From: Diadema setosum
Lineage: Eukaryota > Echinodermata > Echinoidea > Diadematoida > Diadematidae
Assembly: GCF_964275005.1 (NCBI RefSeq)
Contig: NC_092689.1
Coordinates: forward strand, 11,049,879-11,113,878
DNA: 64,000 nucleotides
Reading direction: 5' to 3'
Shown: positions 53,783 to 64,000 of the stretch, piece by piece
Layout: each line of letters opens with the position of its first letter
How positions within the stretch are numbered: position 1 is the stretch's first letter
Program-made: the position numbers and the translations under genes
Notes under the pieces: generated by a model
Database searches by the model: none
Told to the model about the DNA's origin: nothing
What the model saw: only the letters and a program-made list of their open reading frames with translations

Positions 53783-54579
53783 AGAAAATTAGAGGAACGT
53801 AAACTTATGTACGTGAAAGATGAATCAGGAATCGTTTCGTCCGCATTCCATTCTCATTTTCAGTTTTAAATTGCAAAATTGTCAACCTCATGAGGATATT
53901 TCAAAGAATAAAATGCATGATTACTGCAGATTATTGTCACAGCTACAACATACTTAAGTTTCAGAGGAAATGAAGCAAAATCAGCTGAGATAAAGGTGCT
54001 TAAACGTTGTCAAGTCAATGCATGGTTTCTAAAAAAATCACCTCCCATAGACATAACACGTAAACTTGTCCGATTTTGCGTCTTTACCTTTAAACACAAT
54101 TTAAAGCATGATGACGTCATCAAATTTCAAAACTATGACATGGACTTGAAAGGCAAATGTTCAAAGTACAACATATCTGAATTTGGGATAATATTGAGCT
54201 TAAACAACAGAGATACGAGCAAATGAATGTCAGAAACAGTACCTTAAAAAATTTAATTCCACTTTTTTTATTTCAGATGATGATATGATGACGTCATAAT
54301 GTATTCATGGAGATATTGATGCTTGAAACGTTATTTCCAATTCATATGTTTTTGTAATATGCAATAAAAACATAGGGTAACCAGACGTTTTAAAGAGCTA
54401 TGGCGAAATAAACAAAGACATGTTTTTCGCTATATTTGCACATAGACGCGCACACGAAATTTCAACTTTGCCGCCAACGCATTCCTTTGTTATAGGTCAA
54501 AATTGATCGGAAATCAATGGATATTGTTGCTTAATGTATCAGGAATCCAAATCTGTCAAAAAATGTGCATTTTCATGTT

Positions 54580-54720
54580 GCTTACGCGCACTACGCGCGA
54601 AAATGTGCGGACGGACGCGAACGCGCGAAACGCTTAAAATTGTCTGAAACTTCGAGATTTCCCATTGGTAAGTTGTTTTGAGCCTTTTAAAAGTTTGACG
54701 CGCGCGTACGCGCGCGTAAT
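54580..54720. other. CpG-dense patch in M3 with a CGCG palindrome
   Basis: TTACGCGCACTACGCGCG, a stretch of GACGCG repeats, then ACGCGCGCGTACGCGCGCGT, a perfect 20-base palindrome, in otherwise AT-rich DNA. The second M3 copy has the same patch at about 61860-62010 with the palindrome broken by one base. Confidence 0.7.
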
Positions 54721-55177
54721 AATGTCCTAGGTAATTAGCATTAAAATGTAAGATAGAGCGTGACCTGAACTTAATGTCCACCGAAAATGATACAGAAATT
54801 ACCTTTATTTATGAAGTTATGATCGATCATGTAACATGGTCCGAAAATCACAAAATGGCGCCTAGATGACGTCATAGACATGTTACTGTCATGAAAACCT
54901 TATTGTGGCTAGATATTGTCATGAGACATGTTCCCTGAAAATGTCATGTCATTCTGTAATGTCACTCTTGAGATATTGATGACACAAAATTGTCCAGAAA
55001 GAAAGAAGAATAAAAAGAAACGAGATATGAAACTCGTCACACTGAAGACGAGTTAGGTGATACGCTGGGGGTCATCAGATGTCGGTCATCCGTGATCGAC
55101 AAAGAAAAGAATGTAATATAGCACCTTGAAGTTATAATGAGATACTTAGTTGAACTTTTTTGGGCCTACATTATTCA

Positions 55178-55733
55178 GATCACTTTTGCCGCGGCCAAGG
55201 CCAACCTCAATTGCGTGGCCGAGCCCCGCAAGTTAGTCCGTTTACACTGCCGGGCTCGGCCGCGCTTTCGATTCAAACCTTTCAATATTTTGTCGTAGTG
55301 GCGCTCTACTTGTAAACAAACGCAATTTGGTATTGTCTGGTTTTCAGATCCTTTGCCAACTGAATTCCGTGACGACAAAATCGCCGTTCGGGCAAAGGCC
55401 TTTCCCGAAGGAGAAAATCCTTTGCAGGACAAAACCACCTTAAACTATACTAGTTTTCGACGTTGAAGTGGTTAATATCCTGAATAGCGAAATAGTACAG
55501 GCTAGGGTTTGGAAACCAGACTAAAATTGGCCGCGCATTTAGCCCAATTTGCGTTTACACTGAGAAAAAGGCCGGGCGCGACCGCGGCTCGGCCGCGGCC
55601 GAGACCACCTCCAGAGCGTGGCCTAATGCGAGGACAATTTTGGCCCCTCATTGGGCCTTTTGCGCGTTTACACCGAAATGAAGGTGGGCTCGGCGCGGCC
55701 GAGCTTCGCACTGTAAACGGGGTCCAAGTGATC
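55178..55733. mobile_element. GC-rich TIR element with subterminal GTTTACACTG repeats
   Basis: GATCACTT at the left and AAGTGATC at the right are inverted. GTTTACAC(T/C)G recurs at about 55233, 55552 and 55667, with its inverse CACTGTAAAC at 55710. Each copy borders GC-rich GGCTCGGCCGCG-type blocks. Layout is like the element at 12089-12569. It separates an M3 copy from an M2 copy in the array. Confidence 0.7.
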
Positions 55734-58126
55734 CTCGGCACGTACAAATAAAACATGACAATCAAATGTTTATAACCATCTTGGCTTTAACAGTGGCCTT
55801 TTAAAACATGACCTTTGACCATTATTTACATAACCAATATGACTCCCTCTAATCTTGCTATCATAATGATCAGTTCAGAGAGCTCTTACAGCTATATACA
55901 AGCCTGTGAGATTTACCAGCAGTAAAACCAATGAAGCCTCCGATACAAAACAAGGGATATCGAGCAAGTGAGTCTGTTTACATGAGAATGTGATTTATCC
56001 TGGACGAAAGTGATGCCTCAATTAAAGAGAAAAGGGCAAAAGAAAAACGGGCCAAACGTACGGCTCCAGCGAAAGAGACATCGCCTTTAACCATACAACT
56101 ATAGGTCTCCTCCAACTAAGAGTACACTTTGAACGTAAGCTTATACGTGAATGATAATTTATGACGATCTCACGTGATCGACACACATTCAAAGGGGACA
56201 GTTAGAAGTGGAAGGAGTGCTTAATCGTGTCATTAATTCCTAATCAATGACACCCCTACTATAGGCATATCATAATTTCTCATCTAAAATCAATGGTCTA
56301 TAGGACTCATGCACCATTACTTGTATCGTGCATAAACTTTGTTTTTTAAGCTTTGAGTGAAACGTGTCATAACATAATTCTGTAATTCCATCAGCAGTGA
56401 TTGACATAATAAAGAAGAGAGATGCCACCGTATTGAACGCTTAGAACCTAACGGGGGGGGGGGGTATTACAGCATGATACTCGGTTCTTTTCTGCCCAGA
56501 TGCCAACAACACCCATCACCCACGGCCACGCATAGAGAAACAGCCATGGCGAAAATAAAACTTTGCTTTCTCATGGGCAGAATGACACAGAACCCCGTCA
56601 AACACACTTCACTTTTATTGGCAGGGATGGACATGAAAAAATTCATTACTAATACTAAACAGCGTATGCATTCCATTCATGTGGCGCGAGATACCTCGTT
56701 AGCAACATAAAGCCTGTCTTCAACTCCGTTGTTCGAACAATGACAACCTGAAGAGATGAGCGAGACGCTATATGCACCTGGCCTAGAGTTAATTTATTCA
56801 GTTCTCATTCCTACTTCAAGTTGGGTTATGTTATTGTAATCATTCCCATCTGCAGTATAGCAAAACCAAAGTGAGGGAAAAGGGGAGAGAAAAACGAAAG
56901 GTGGTGGAAGTAAAACTGCATGCACAACTGCAATCCACATCATTGCGTGTGACAAGTGAAGCAAATGTATTAGTTGTTATAGCAGTGTTTTATGAGCATA
57001 AACAGGCAAATAGACAGACAATGTCAAATATAAAAACCATCAATTTAATGTCAGAGAAGATGGTAAACAAGATGCATTGAAACTGTAACTAAATCGCTGC
57101 TCTTCTACTCGGTCACGGAACGTCCAACTTTATATTCAACCAAAAAAAAAAAAATGTTAGGGGAAAGAAACAAATTTAGATATAACATTCTTAAATTAAA
57201 AACAAGAAAAAGAAAATGTCCACGTCAGGATTCAAAAAAAAAAAAAAACAACGCCGCACGAACATGCATTATATTCTAGATGGGAATACGGTCTTGATGC
57301 AAAGGTCCAATGATTGTCTCATTACTTTAAAAGCAATCTATGGTTCCCTTACCATCACCAGTACCACACCACAATGACGTCTCTAAAATCAATGGTAGCA
57401 CATTTATCATTGTATCGTGCATTAACTCCCTTTTCCTAAACTACCAATGGAACGTGTCATATTATATTGTGTATTTCGATCAGTAGTGATTGACTTTAAA
57501 GAAGAAAGATAATGCAAAAAAATTGAACGCTTACCACATTGCTTATAGGGCTATTCCAGTTTGGTACTGATCTGTTCTATTCTCCCAGATGCCAACAACA
57601 TATTATCACCTATGGCTAAACTACTGTAGTGAAACAGCCATGACGAAAATAAACGACAGAGAACCCCGTCATAATCACTACACTTGGAAAGGTGTTGCCC
57701 GAAATTTCTCATTATGAAGCAATATCAAGTCACTTCCTTCCCTGCCTGTCTTTAACTCCGTTATTTGGTCAAACAATAACAACCTGGAATTCCAAAGAGA
57801 TAAGCGAGACGCCATGCACCTGGACTAGAGTTAATTAATTCAGTTCCCATTCCTGTTAGTTATGTAAACGTACACGTTCCTAAATATCCTGCTACAGTAT
57901 AACAAGAACAAATGAAGAGAAAAGGAAAGAGAAAACGAATGGTGGCAAGCGGGGTACTGTTTCAAGGGGCAATTTGCAACATAACGTGTGACAAAATTAA
58001 AGAAGCAATCCCAACCTCCAAACTCCAATACAAAACAAGGGAAATAGTGTAGCTGTGTTCATGACATCAGAGTGAAGCTGAACTGCAGAAAAAGAAAAGA
58101 AAAAAGAAATAAAAGGAAAAAGTCCT

Positions 58127-58216
58127 GCGGGACTCGATTAACTTCTCTCCTTCCGGTCGGGCATTATAAACACGCAGCGTGCTTAGCGATTCTGCCTCAC
58201 GGAAGATCCGAAGATC
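58127..58216 (-). pseudogene. Second-type tRNA-like block, copy 1
   Basis: Minus strand: GTGAGGCAGAATCGCTAAGC, a degenerate anticodon arm and GAGTCCCGCAGGA. It follows M2 copy 2. Strongly decayed. Confidence 0.5.
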
Positions 58217-58869
58217 TTCTGCGAAACTTAAATCTATCTATGTATGCTATACACAACACAAACTTACATTGATATTCAGTTTTTTGGCGATATACGTCAA
58301 GTGACTGATAGCGCTATTCAACTTCCCACGAGTGGCCGCGTGGATTAGATCAATGTACAGTTGCAAAGATAAATCGGGAATCGTTTCGACCAGATTCCGT
58401 TCTCATTTTCAGTGATCGACAACGAAAATAATGTTAAGTAGCGACTTGAAGTAATATTGAGAAATATTCGTGAAGTCCAATTCTTTATACAGTCCTACAT
58501 AATTCAGATGAAATTGTTTCTGTCATGCAACCAATTGAAAATTTCGTGTGGTGTCGGCGTGTCCAAGTAAGTTGATTGGAAAGGATATGTGAATGAGTAT
58601 TTACCAATAGGACTTTATATTGTAAAAGAAAATCAAACATGGCCATGCGGTCTTTTAAGAGTCATCTTCACTTTAACATTTGTAATTTCAAGTCCAAGTT
58701 GACAGTCAAAGCAATGTGGTCTCCTACACAAAACAAAGGGATATTGTATGTGTGTGTGTGTGTCTGTACCTGTGTGTGTGTGTACGTTTACATGAAAACG
58801 TGATTTCTACATGGACGAAGGTGAATACTCCATAAAAGAAAAAAAGCAAAAGATGGAAGTATTTTGTTT

Positions 58870-58959
58870 CGTGCTCTTATGGGGTTCGAACCCGTACGTA
58901 TGCAACCTCACGTCTCTTGTGACGTCGCCTTTATCCTCTCGGCCATGTACGTCTTGACG
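58870..58959 (-). pseudogene. tRNA-Leu-like block 3
   Basis: Minus strand: TGGCCGAGAGGATAAAGGC, a mutated anticodon arm, a variable arm and GGGTTCGAACCC. Confidence 0.65.
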
Positions 58960-60278
58960 AGAAAATATGAGGAACGTAAGCTTATATGTGAAAGATGATT
59001 CAGGAATCGTTTGGTCCACATTCCATTCTCATTTTCAGTTTTTAGCTGCAAAATTATCAACCTGATGAGGAGATTTGAAAAAAAATAAAATGCATGACTA
59101 CTGCAGCTTATTGTCTGACTTACCACATACTTAAGTTTCAGAGGAAATGGAGCAAAATCAGCTGAAATAAAGGTGCTTAAACGTTGTCAAGTCAATTCAT
59201 GGTTTTAAAAAAAAAAATCACCTCCCATAGACATAACACGTCAACTTGTCTGATTTTGAGTCCTTACCTTTAATCACAATAAAAAGTATGATGGTAAGTC
59301 TTCTCGAACTAAGAGTGTGGAAGCTTCTACGTGAAAGATGAATCCTGACGATCACCCGTGACCGACACATCTTCAAAGGGATCAGTTATTAGAGGTGGAA
59401 GCCCTCGTGCCAAGATATTTTCTCAGCAATTCCAAAGCAATGATACCCTTACATTTAGGTATACCATAATTTCCCTCTGAAATCATTGGTATTATTCCTG
59501 TACAATTGCTTGCCTTGTCCATAAACTTTGCTTTACAAACTCTCAGTGAAAGGTGTCATAACATAATTCTGTAACTCCATTAGCAGTGATTGACTACATA
59601 AATAAAGATATATCAAATTGAACGCTTAGCGCGTATAACTAAGGGGGATTTTAGCCTGATGCTGTGTTTTTCACTGCTCAGATACCAACAACACTCATCA
59701 CCTACGGTTACGTATAGAGAAATAGCCATGACGAAAATAAGGTTTTCCTTTTCTTTGGCAGATAGACACACAACCCCTTTGAACACACTATAATTGACAT
59801 GGAGGGACATGAAAAAGTCCATTACTACTACTAAACAGTGATGCCTTCTACTCATGTGGCACAAGATACCTCTATAGCAACATAAAACCTGTCTACAATT
59901 CCTTTATTGGGTCAAACAATAACAACCTGGAATTTCAAAGAGACGAGCGAGACGCCATACACCTGGCCTAGAGTTAATTTATTCAGCTGCTCCAGTTGAG
60001 TTATGTAAATTATTTTCCGACCTGTCTTGTGCAGTGTATAACAGGAACAAACGTAGAGAAAAGGAAAGAGAAAACGAAAGGTGGCAAGCGGGGCACTGTA
60101 TACCAAGGGCAATTTACAACATTACGTATGATAAATGAAGCAAATCCAACCTCCAGCCTCCGACAAAAAAAAAAAGGAACTTGAGTGACTGTGTGTCGTG
60201 GGGTAATGACATCGGAATGAAGCTGAACTGCCAAAAGAAAAACAAAGAAAGAGAGAGAGAAAAAAAAAATAATAGCGT

Positions 60279-60365
60279 CCTGCGGGTCCCGAACATCTCG
60301 TCCTAAGGTAGTGCATAATGACCATGCAGCGCGCTAAGCGACTATAAAGCCACACGGCTGTCCCG
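60279..60365 (-). pseudogene. Second-type tRNA-like block, copy 2
   Basis: Minus strand: GCCGTGTGGCTTTATAGTCG then CTTAGCGCGCTG, and GTTCGGGACCCGCAGGA. It follows M2 copy 3. Confidence 0.5.
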
Positions 60366-60895
60366 AAGATTGGATGTGAAATTCATATCTTTATATCATT
60401 TACAACATGAAAAAGTTCATTACTACTACTAAACAGTGATGCCTTCCATTCATGTGGCACAAGATACCTCTATAGCAACATAAAACCTGTCTACAACTCC
60501 GTTATTGGGTCAAACAATAACAACCTGGAATTTCAAAGAGATGAGCGAGACGCCATACACCTGGACTAGAGCTAATCATATCAGCTCCCATTCCTGCCAG
60601 TTATCTAAACGTACATGTTCCTACCTATCCTGTTACAATATAACAAGAACCAATGAAGAGAAAAGGAACGAGGAAACGAAAGGTGGCAAGCGGGACACTG
60701 TAACAAGGGGCAATTTACAACATTAAGTGTGACAAAATTAATGAAGTAAACCCAATCTCCAAATCTCCAATACAAAACAAGGGAAATAGAGCAGCCGTGT
60801 TCACGGGTTACGTATACTTGATAAAATAATACGATAAATGACATCGGAGTAAAGCTGAACTGCCGAAAAAAAAGAAAAAGAAAGAAAGAGAAAAC

Positions 60896-60981
60896 TCCTG
60901 CGGGAGTCGAACTTCTCGCCGTTCGGGTATGGCGTTATTAACACCCAGCGCGCTAAGCGATTTCGCCACACGGCTATCCTG
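60896..60981 (-). pseudogene. Second-type tRNA-like block, copy 3, best preserved
   Basis: Minus strand: GCCGTGTGGCGAAATCGCTT then AGCGCGCTGGGTGTTAATAA, CGCC and AGTTCGACTCCCGCAGGA. The anticodon region resembles Ile(AAT), though the stem is weak and the body carries an extra arm. It follows the partial M2 copy at 60400-60860. Confidence 0.55.
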
Positions 60982-62999
60982 AAGATCCCATGCGAAACTT
61001 AGATATATGATAATACTATCGTGACACTGCTGATTGAGATGGCGCTATTCAACTTCCCACAAGTGGCCGCGTGGATTCGACCAATATACAGTTGCAAAGA
61101 ACAATCGGGAATCGTTCCGTACAGATTGCGTTCTCATTTTCAGTCTTTAACTATAAAATTGTCGACCTGATGAGGAGATTTGAAAACATAAAATGCATGA
61201 TGACTGCAGCTTATTGTCTGAGCTACAACATACTTAACTTTCAGAGGAAATGGAGCTAAATCAGCTGAGATAAAGGTGCTTAAACGTTGTCAAGTGAATG
61301 CATGGTTCTAAAAAAAATCACCTCCCATAGACATAACACGTAAACTTGTCCAATTTTGAGTCTTTACCTTTAATCACAATTTCTAGTATGATGACGTTAT
61401 CATATTTCAAAACCATCACATGGACTTGAGAGGCAAATGTTCAAAGTACAACATATCTGAATTTGGGATAATATTGAGCTTAAACAACAGAGATACGAGC
61501 AAATGAATGTCAGAAACAGTAGCTCAAAAAAATCAATTCCACCTTTTTGATTTAAAATGACAATATCATGACGTCATCGCGTTTTCATGGCAATATTGAT
61601 AGTTGGAATGTTATTTACAATTCATATACTTTTGTAATATGCAATAGAAATATAGGGTCGACGGACGATTTAAAGAGCTATGGCGAAATAAACAAAGACA
61701 TGTTTTTTCACTATATTTGCAGAAAGACGCGCACGCGGAATTTCAACTTTGACGCCAGTGCATTCCTTTGTTATAGGTCGAAATCGATCGGAAATCAATG
61801 GATATTGTTACTCAAAGTATCAGGAATCCAAATCAGTCAAAAAAATTGCATTTTCATGTTGCTTACGGGCTCTGCGCGCGAAATTGCGCGGACGGACGCG
61901 CACGCGAGAAAATGTTTGAAACGCTTAAAATTGTCTGAAACTTCGAGATTTCCCATTGGGAAGTCGTTTTGAGCCTTTTAAAATTTTGACGCGCGCTTAC
62001 GCGCGCGTAATGATGACCTGTGTAACTAGCGTTAAAAAGTAAGATAGAGTGTGACCTGAACTTGGTGTCCACCGAAAATGATACAGAAATGACATCTAGT
62101 TATGAAGTTATGATCGATCATGTGACAAGGTCCGAAAATCACAAAATGGCGCCTAGATGACGTCATAGATATGTTGCTGTCATGAAAACCTTATTGTGGC
62201 TAGATTTTGTCATGAGACATGTTGACTGAAAATGTCATGTTATTTCGTAATGTCATTCTTGAGATATTGACGACACAAAATTGTCCAGAAAGAAAGAAGA
62301 ATAAAAAACGAGATATGAAACTCGTCAGACTGACGAGTTAGGTGATACGCTTGGGGTTATCAGATGTCGGTCATCTGTGATCGACAAAGAAAAGAATGTG
62401 ATATAGACACCTTGAAGTTATAATTGAGTTTGCATGCAAAACCGTTTCCCTAACCTCTCGGCCACGGGACATCCACGGAAATGGTAAGGCAAAAAAGAAA
62501 TGTATAGATATTACAGGGAGAAAAGTCAATGCCCACTCAACCAACGTGGCCGCGTGAACATGTATTGCATTGCTAGACGGAAATGCGGCCTTGTAACTAC
62601 TGATGTCGCTATGCCATTTCTGGCAACTTGGGAAAAATACGTGCCGTAAACATAAAACCTATAATCGGCTGGTTTTGATACCTTGCCTTTAATCACAATT
62701 TTCAGTGTGATGACGTCATCAAAGTACAAAACAATGATGTGGTCTTGAAAGACAATTGTTCAAAGTACAACACCTTCGTCGTCGTCATTACATATTATGA
62801 TCAGTTTGACAAAGTCAGCCTGCAAAATTTTGCAGCAGTCGAAGCAATATGGTCTCCAACACAAAAAAGAGGGATATGTTGTGTGTGTGTGTCTGTGTGT
62901 GTGTATAGGTGCGTTTATATACGAATGTGATTTCTACATGGACGATATATGTAATACAAAATTGAAGAAAAAAAAGTAAAATAGCTAAGTAATTTGTTT

Positions 63000-63086
63000 C
63001 GTGATCTTGTGGGGTTCGAACCCGCACGTGTGCAACCTCACGTCTCTGAGACGTCGCCTTTAACCACTCGGCCATACGTCTCGACG
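63000..63086 (-). pseudogene. tRNA-Leu(CAG)-like block 4, best preserved
   Basis: Minus strand: TGGCCGAGTGGTTAAAGGC, an anticodon arm with loop CTCAGAG (anticodon CAG, Leu), a class II variable arm with the hairpin GCACACGTGC, and the T arm GGGTTCGAACCCC. The seven bases before the D arm do not pair with those after the T arm, so it is not a functional tRNA gene as it stands. Both internal pol III boxes are close to consensus. Confidence 0.7.
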
Positions 63087-64000
63087 AGAAAAAAAAGAGG
63101 AACGTAAACTTATGTATGTGAAAGATGAATCAGGAATCGTTTTGTCCACATTCCATTCTCATTTTCAGTTTTAAACTGCAAAATTGTCAAACTAATGAGG
63201 AGATTTCAAAGAATAACATGCATGATTACTGCAGCTTATTGTCTCAGTTACCACACACTTAAGTTACAGAGGAAATGGAGCAAAATCATCTGAGATAAAG
63301 GTGCTTAAACGTTGTCAAGTTAATGCACATAAAAAAAAAAAATCACCTCCCATAGAGATAACACGTAAACTTGTCTGATTTTGAGTCTTTACCTTTAATA
63401 ACAATTTGAAGTATGATGGTAAGTCTTCTTGAACCAAGAGTGTGGAACGCAAGCTTCTACGTGAAAGATGAATCATGACGATCACCCGTGACCGACACAT
63501 CTTCAAAGGGATCAGTTATTAGAAGTGGAAGCCCTCGTGCCAAGCATATTGTCTCAGCAATTCCAAAGCAATGATACCCTTACATTTATGCATACCATAA
63601 TTTCCCTCTGAAATCAATGGTAGGTATATTCATGTACAATTGCTTGCCTTGTCCATAAACTTTGCTTTACAAACTTTCAGTGAAACGTGTCATAACATAA
63701 TTCTGTAACTCCATTAGCAGGGATTGACTTCATAAAGAAAGATAACTAAGGGGGATTTTAGCCTGATGCTCTGTTCTTCACTGCTCAGATACCAACAACA
63801 CTCATTACCTACGGCTACGTATAGAGAAACAGCCATGACGAAAATAAGTTATTCCTTTTCTTTGGCAGATAGACACACAACCCCTTTAAACCACACTATA
63901 ATTGACATGGAGGGACATGAAAAAGTTCATTACTACTACTGAACAGTGATGCCTTCTACTCATGTGGCACAAGATACCTCTATAGCAACATAAAACCTGT

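Larger units (their letters stand above)
52075..64000. repeat. Array of large diverged repeat modules with tRNA-like blocks
   Basis: At least four module types recur in direct orientation. M1 occurs at about 53780-54240, 58960-59290, 61100-61560 and 63090-63420. M3 occurs at about 54240-55140 and 61520-62430. L occurs at about 52190-52855 and 62430-63092. M2 occurs at about 56130-56970, 57290-58085, 59325-60235 and from 63440 onward, with a partial tandem copy at 60400-60860. Copies differ by substitutions and small indels but align across hundreds of bases. No open frame is maintained in all copies. The array runs off the window end. Confidence 0.85.

Noticed and set aside
54539-54781. Minus-strand open frame resembling one at 61863-62072 (both with KFRS and RLKTT.QWEISKFQTILSVS)
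   Set aside because: The two frames lie in duplicated M3 modules. The similarity is explained by DNA duplication, there is no family resemblance, and the frames diverge at their ends.
55502-55765. Pro/Arg-rich frames on both strands
   Set aside because: These are products of the GC-rich TIR element; low complexity and present on both strands.
56467-56676. Minus-strand frame similar to 59613-59864 (shared CLV.VM.FFMS and V.VGD.CCW)
   Set aside because: It is tempting as a small conserved protein, but it sits in M2 copies. The corresponding frame in the copy near 63800-63950 is interrupted by a stop, so no selection on coding is evident.
1-64000. LTR retroviral, Polinton or other capsid-bearing element
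   Set aside because: No long direct terminal repeats, protease/integrase-like frames or capsid-like proteins were seen anywhere in the window.

Overview
This is a eukaryotic nuclear window with three interrupted protein-coding genes, GT-AG introns, AT-rich intergenic DNA and a heavy load of short non-autonomous transposons. The repeat types suggest a marine invertebrate, probably an echinoderm: TA- and TTAA-flanked foldback MITEs, tRNA-derived SINEs with A and B boxes, and the widespread repeat beginning TCACCTGAGC. This taxonomic call is an inference from repeat style and protein similarity, not proven.

Layout. Positions 1-3002 hold the last three exons of an ArfGAP2/3-type Arf GTPase-activating protein (+). 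Positions 3003-10920 are gene-poor and full of MITEs. Positions 11277-34722 hold a complete glutamine-dependent NAD+ synthetase gene (NADSYN1, +): 19 exons that join in frame to 837 codons, with both catalytic centres intact and a C-terminal tail of about 130 residues beyond my recollection of the human length. Positions 34723-41491 are its long 3' region, which converges on PWP1. Positions 41492-49698 hold a complete PWP1 WD-repeat gene (-): 13 exons, 552 codons, including a 9-nt microexon. Positions 51480-52070 carry a decayed LINE reverse-transcriptase fragment. From about 52.07 kb to the window end lies an array of at least 12 kb of large diverged repeat modules. It is punctuated by tRNA-like blocks, all on the minus strand, and by TGACGTCA palindromes.

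The three genes are ordinary housekeeping genes (COPI/Golgi traffic, NAD+ synthesis, ribosome biogenesis/chromatin) and show no sign of working as a unit. The noteworthy content is structural. There is a ghost duplicate of NADSYN1 exon 7, itself split by a MITE. There is a miniature element of about 93 bp present five times. Several nested insertions preserve their order of events. The distal tRNA-like module array is not explained by any family I recognise. I saw no LTR retrovirus, Polinton or other capsid-bearing element, and no CRISPR array.
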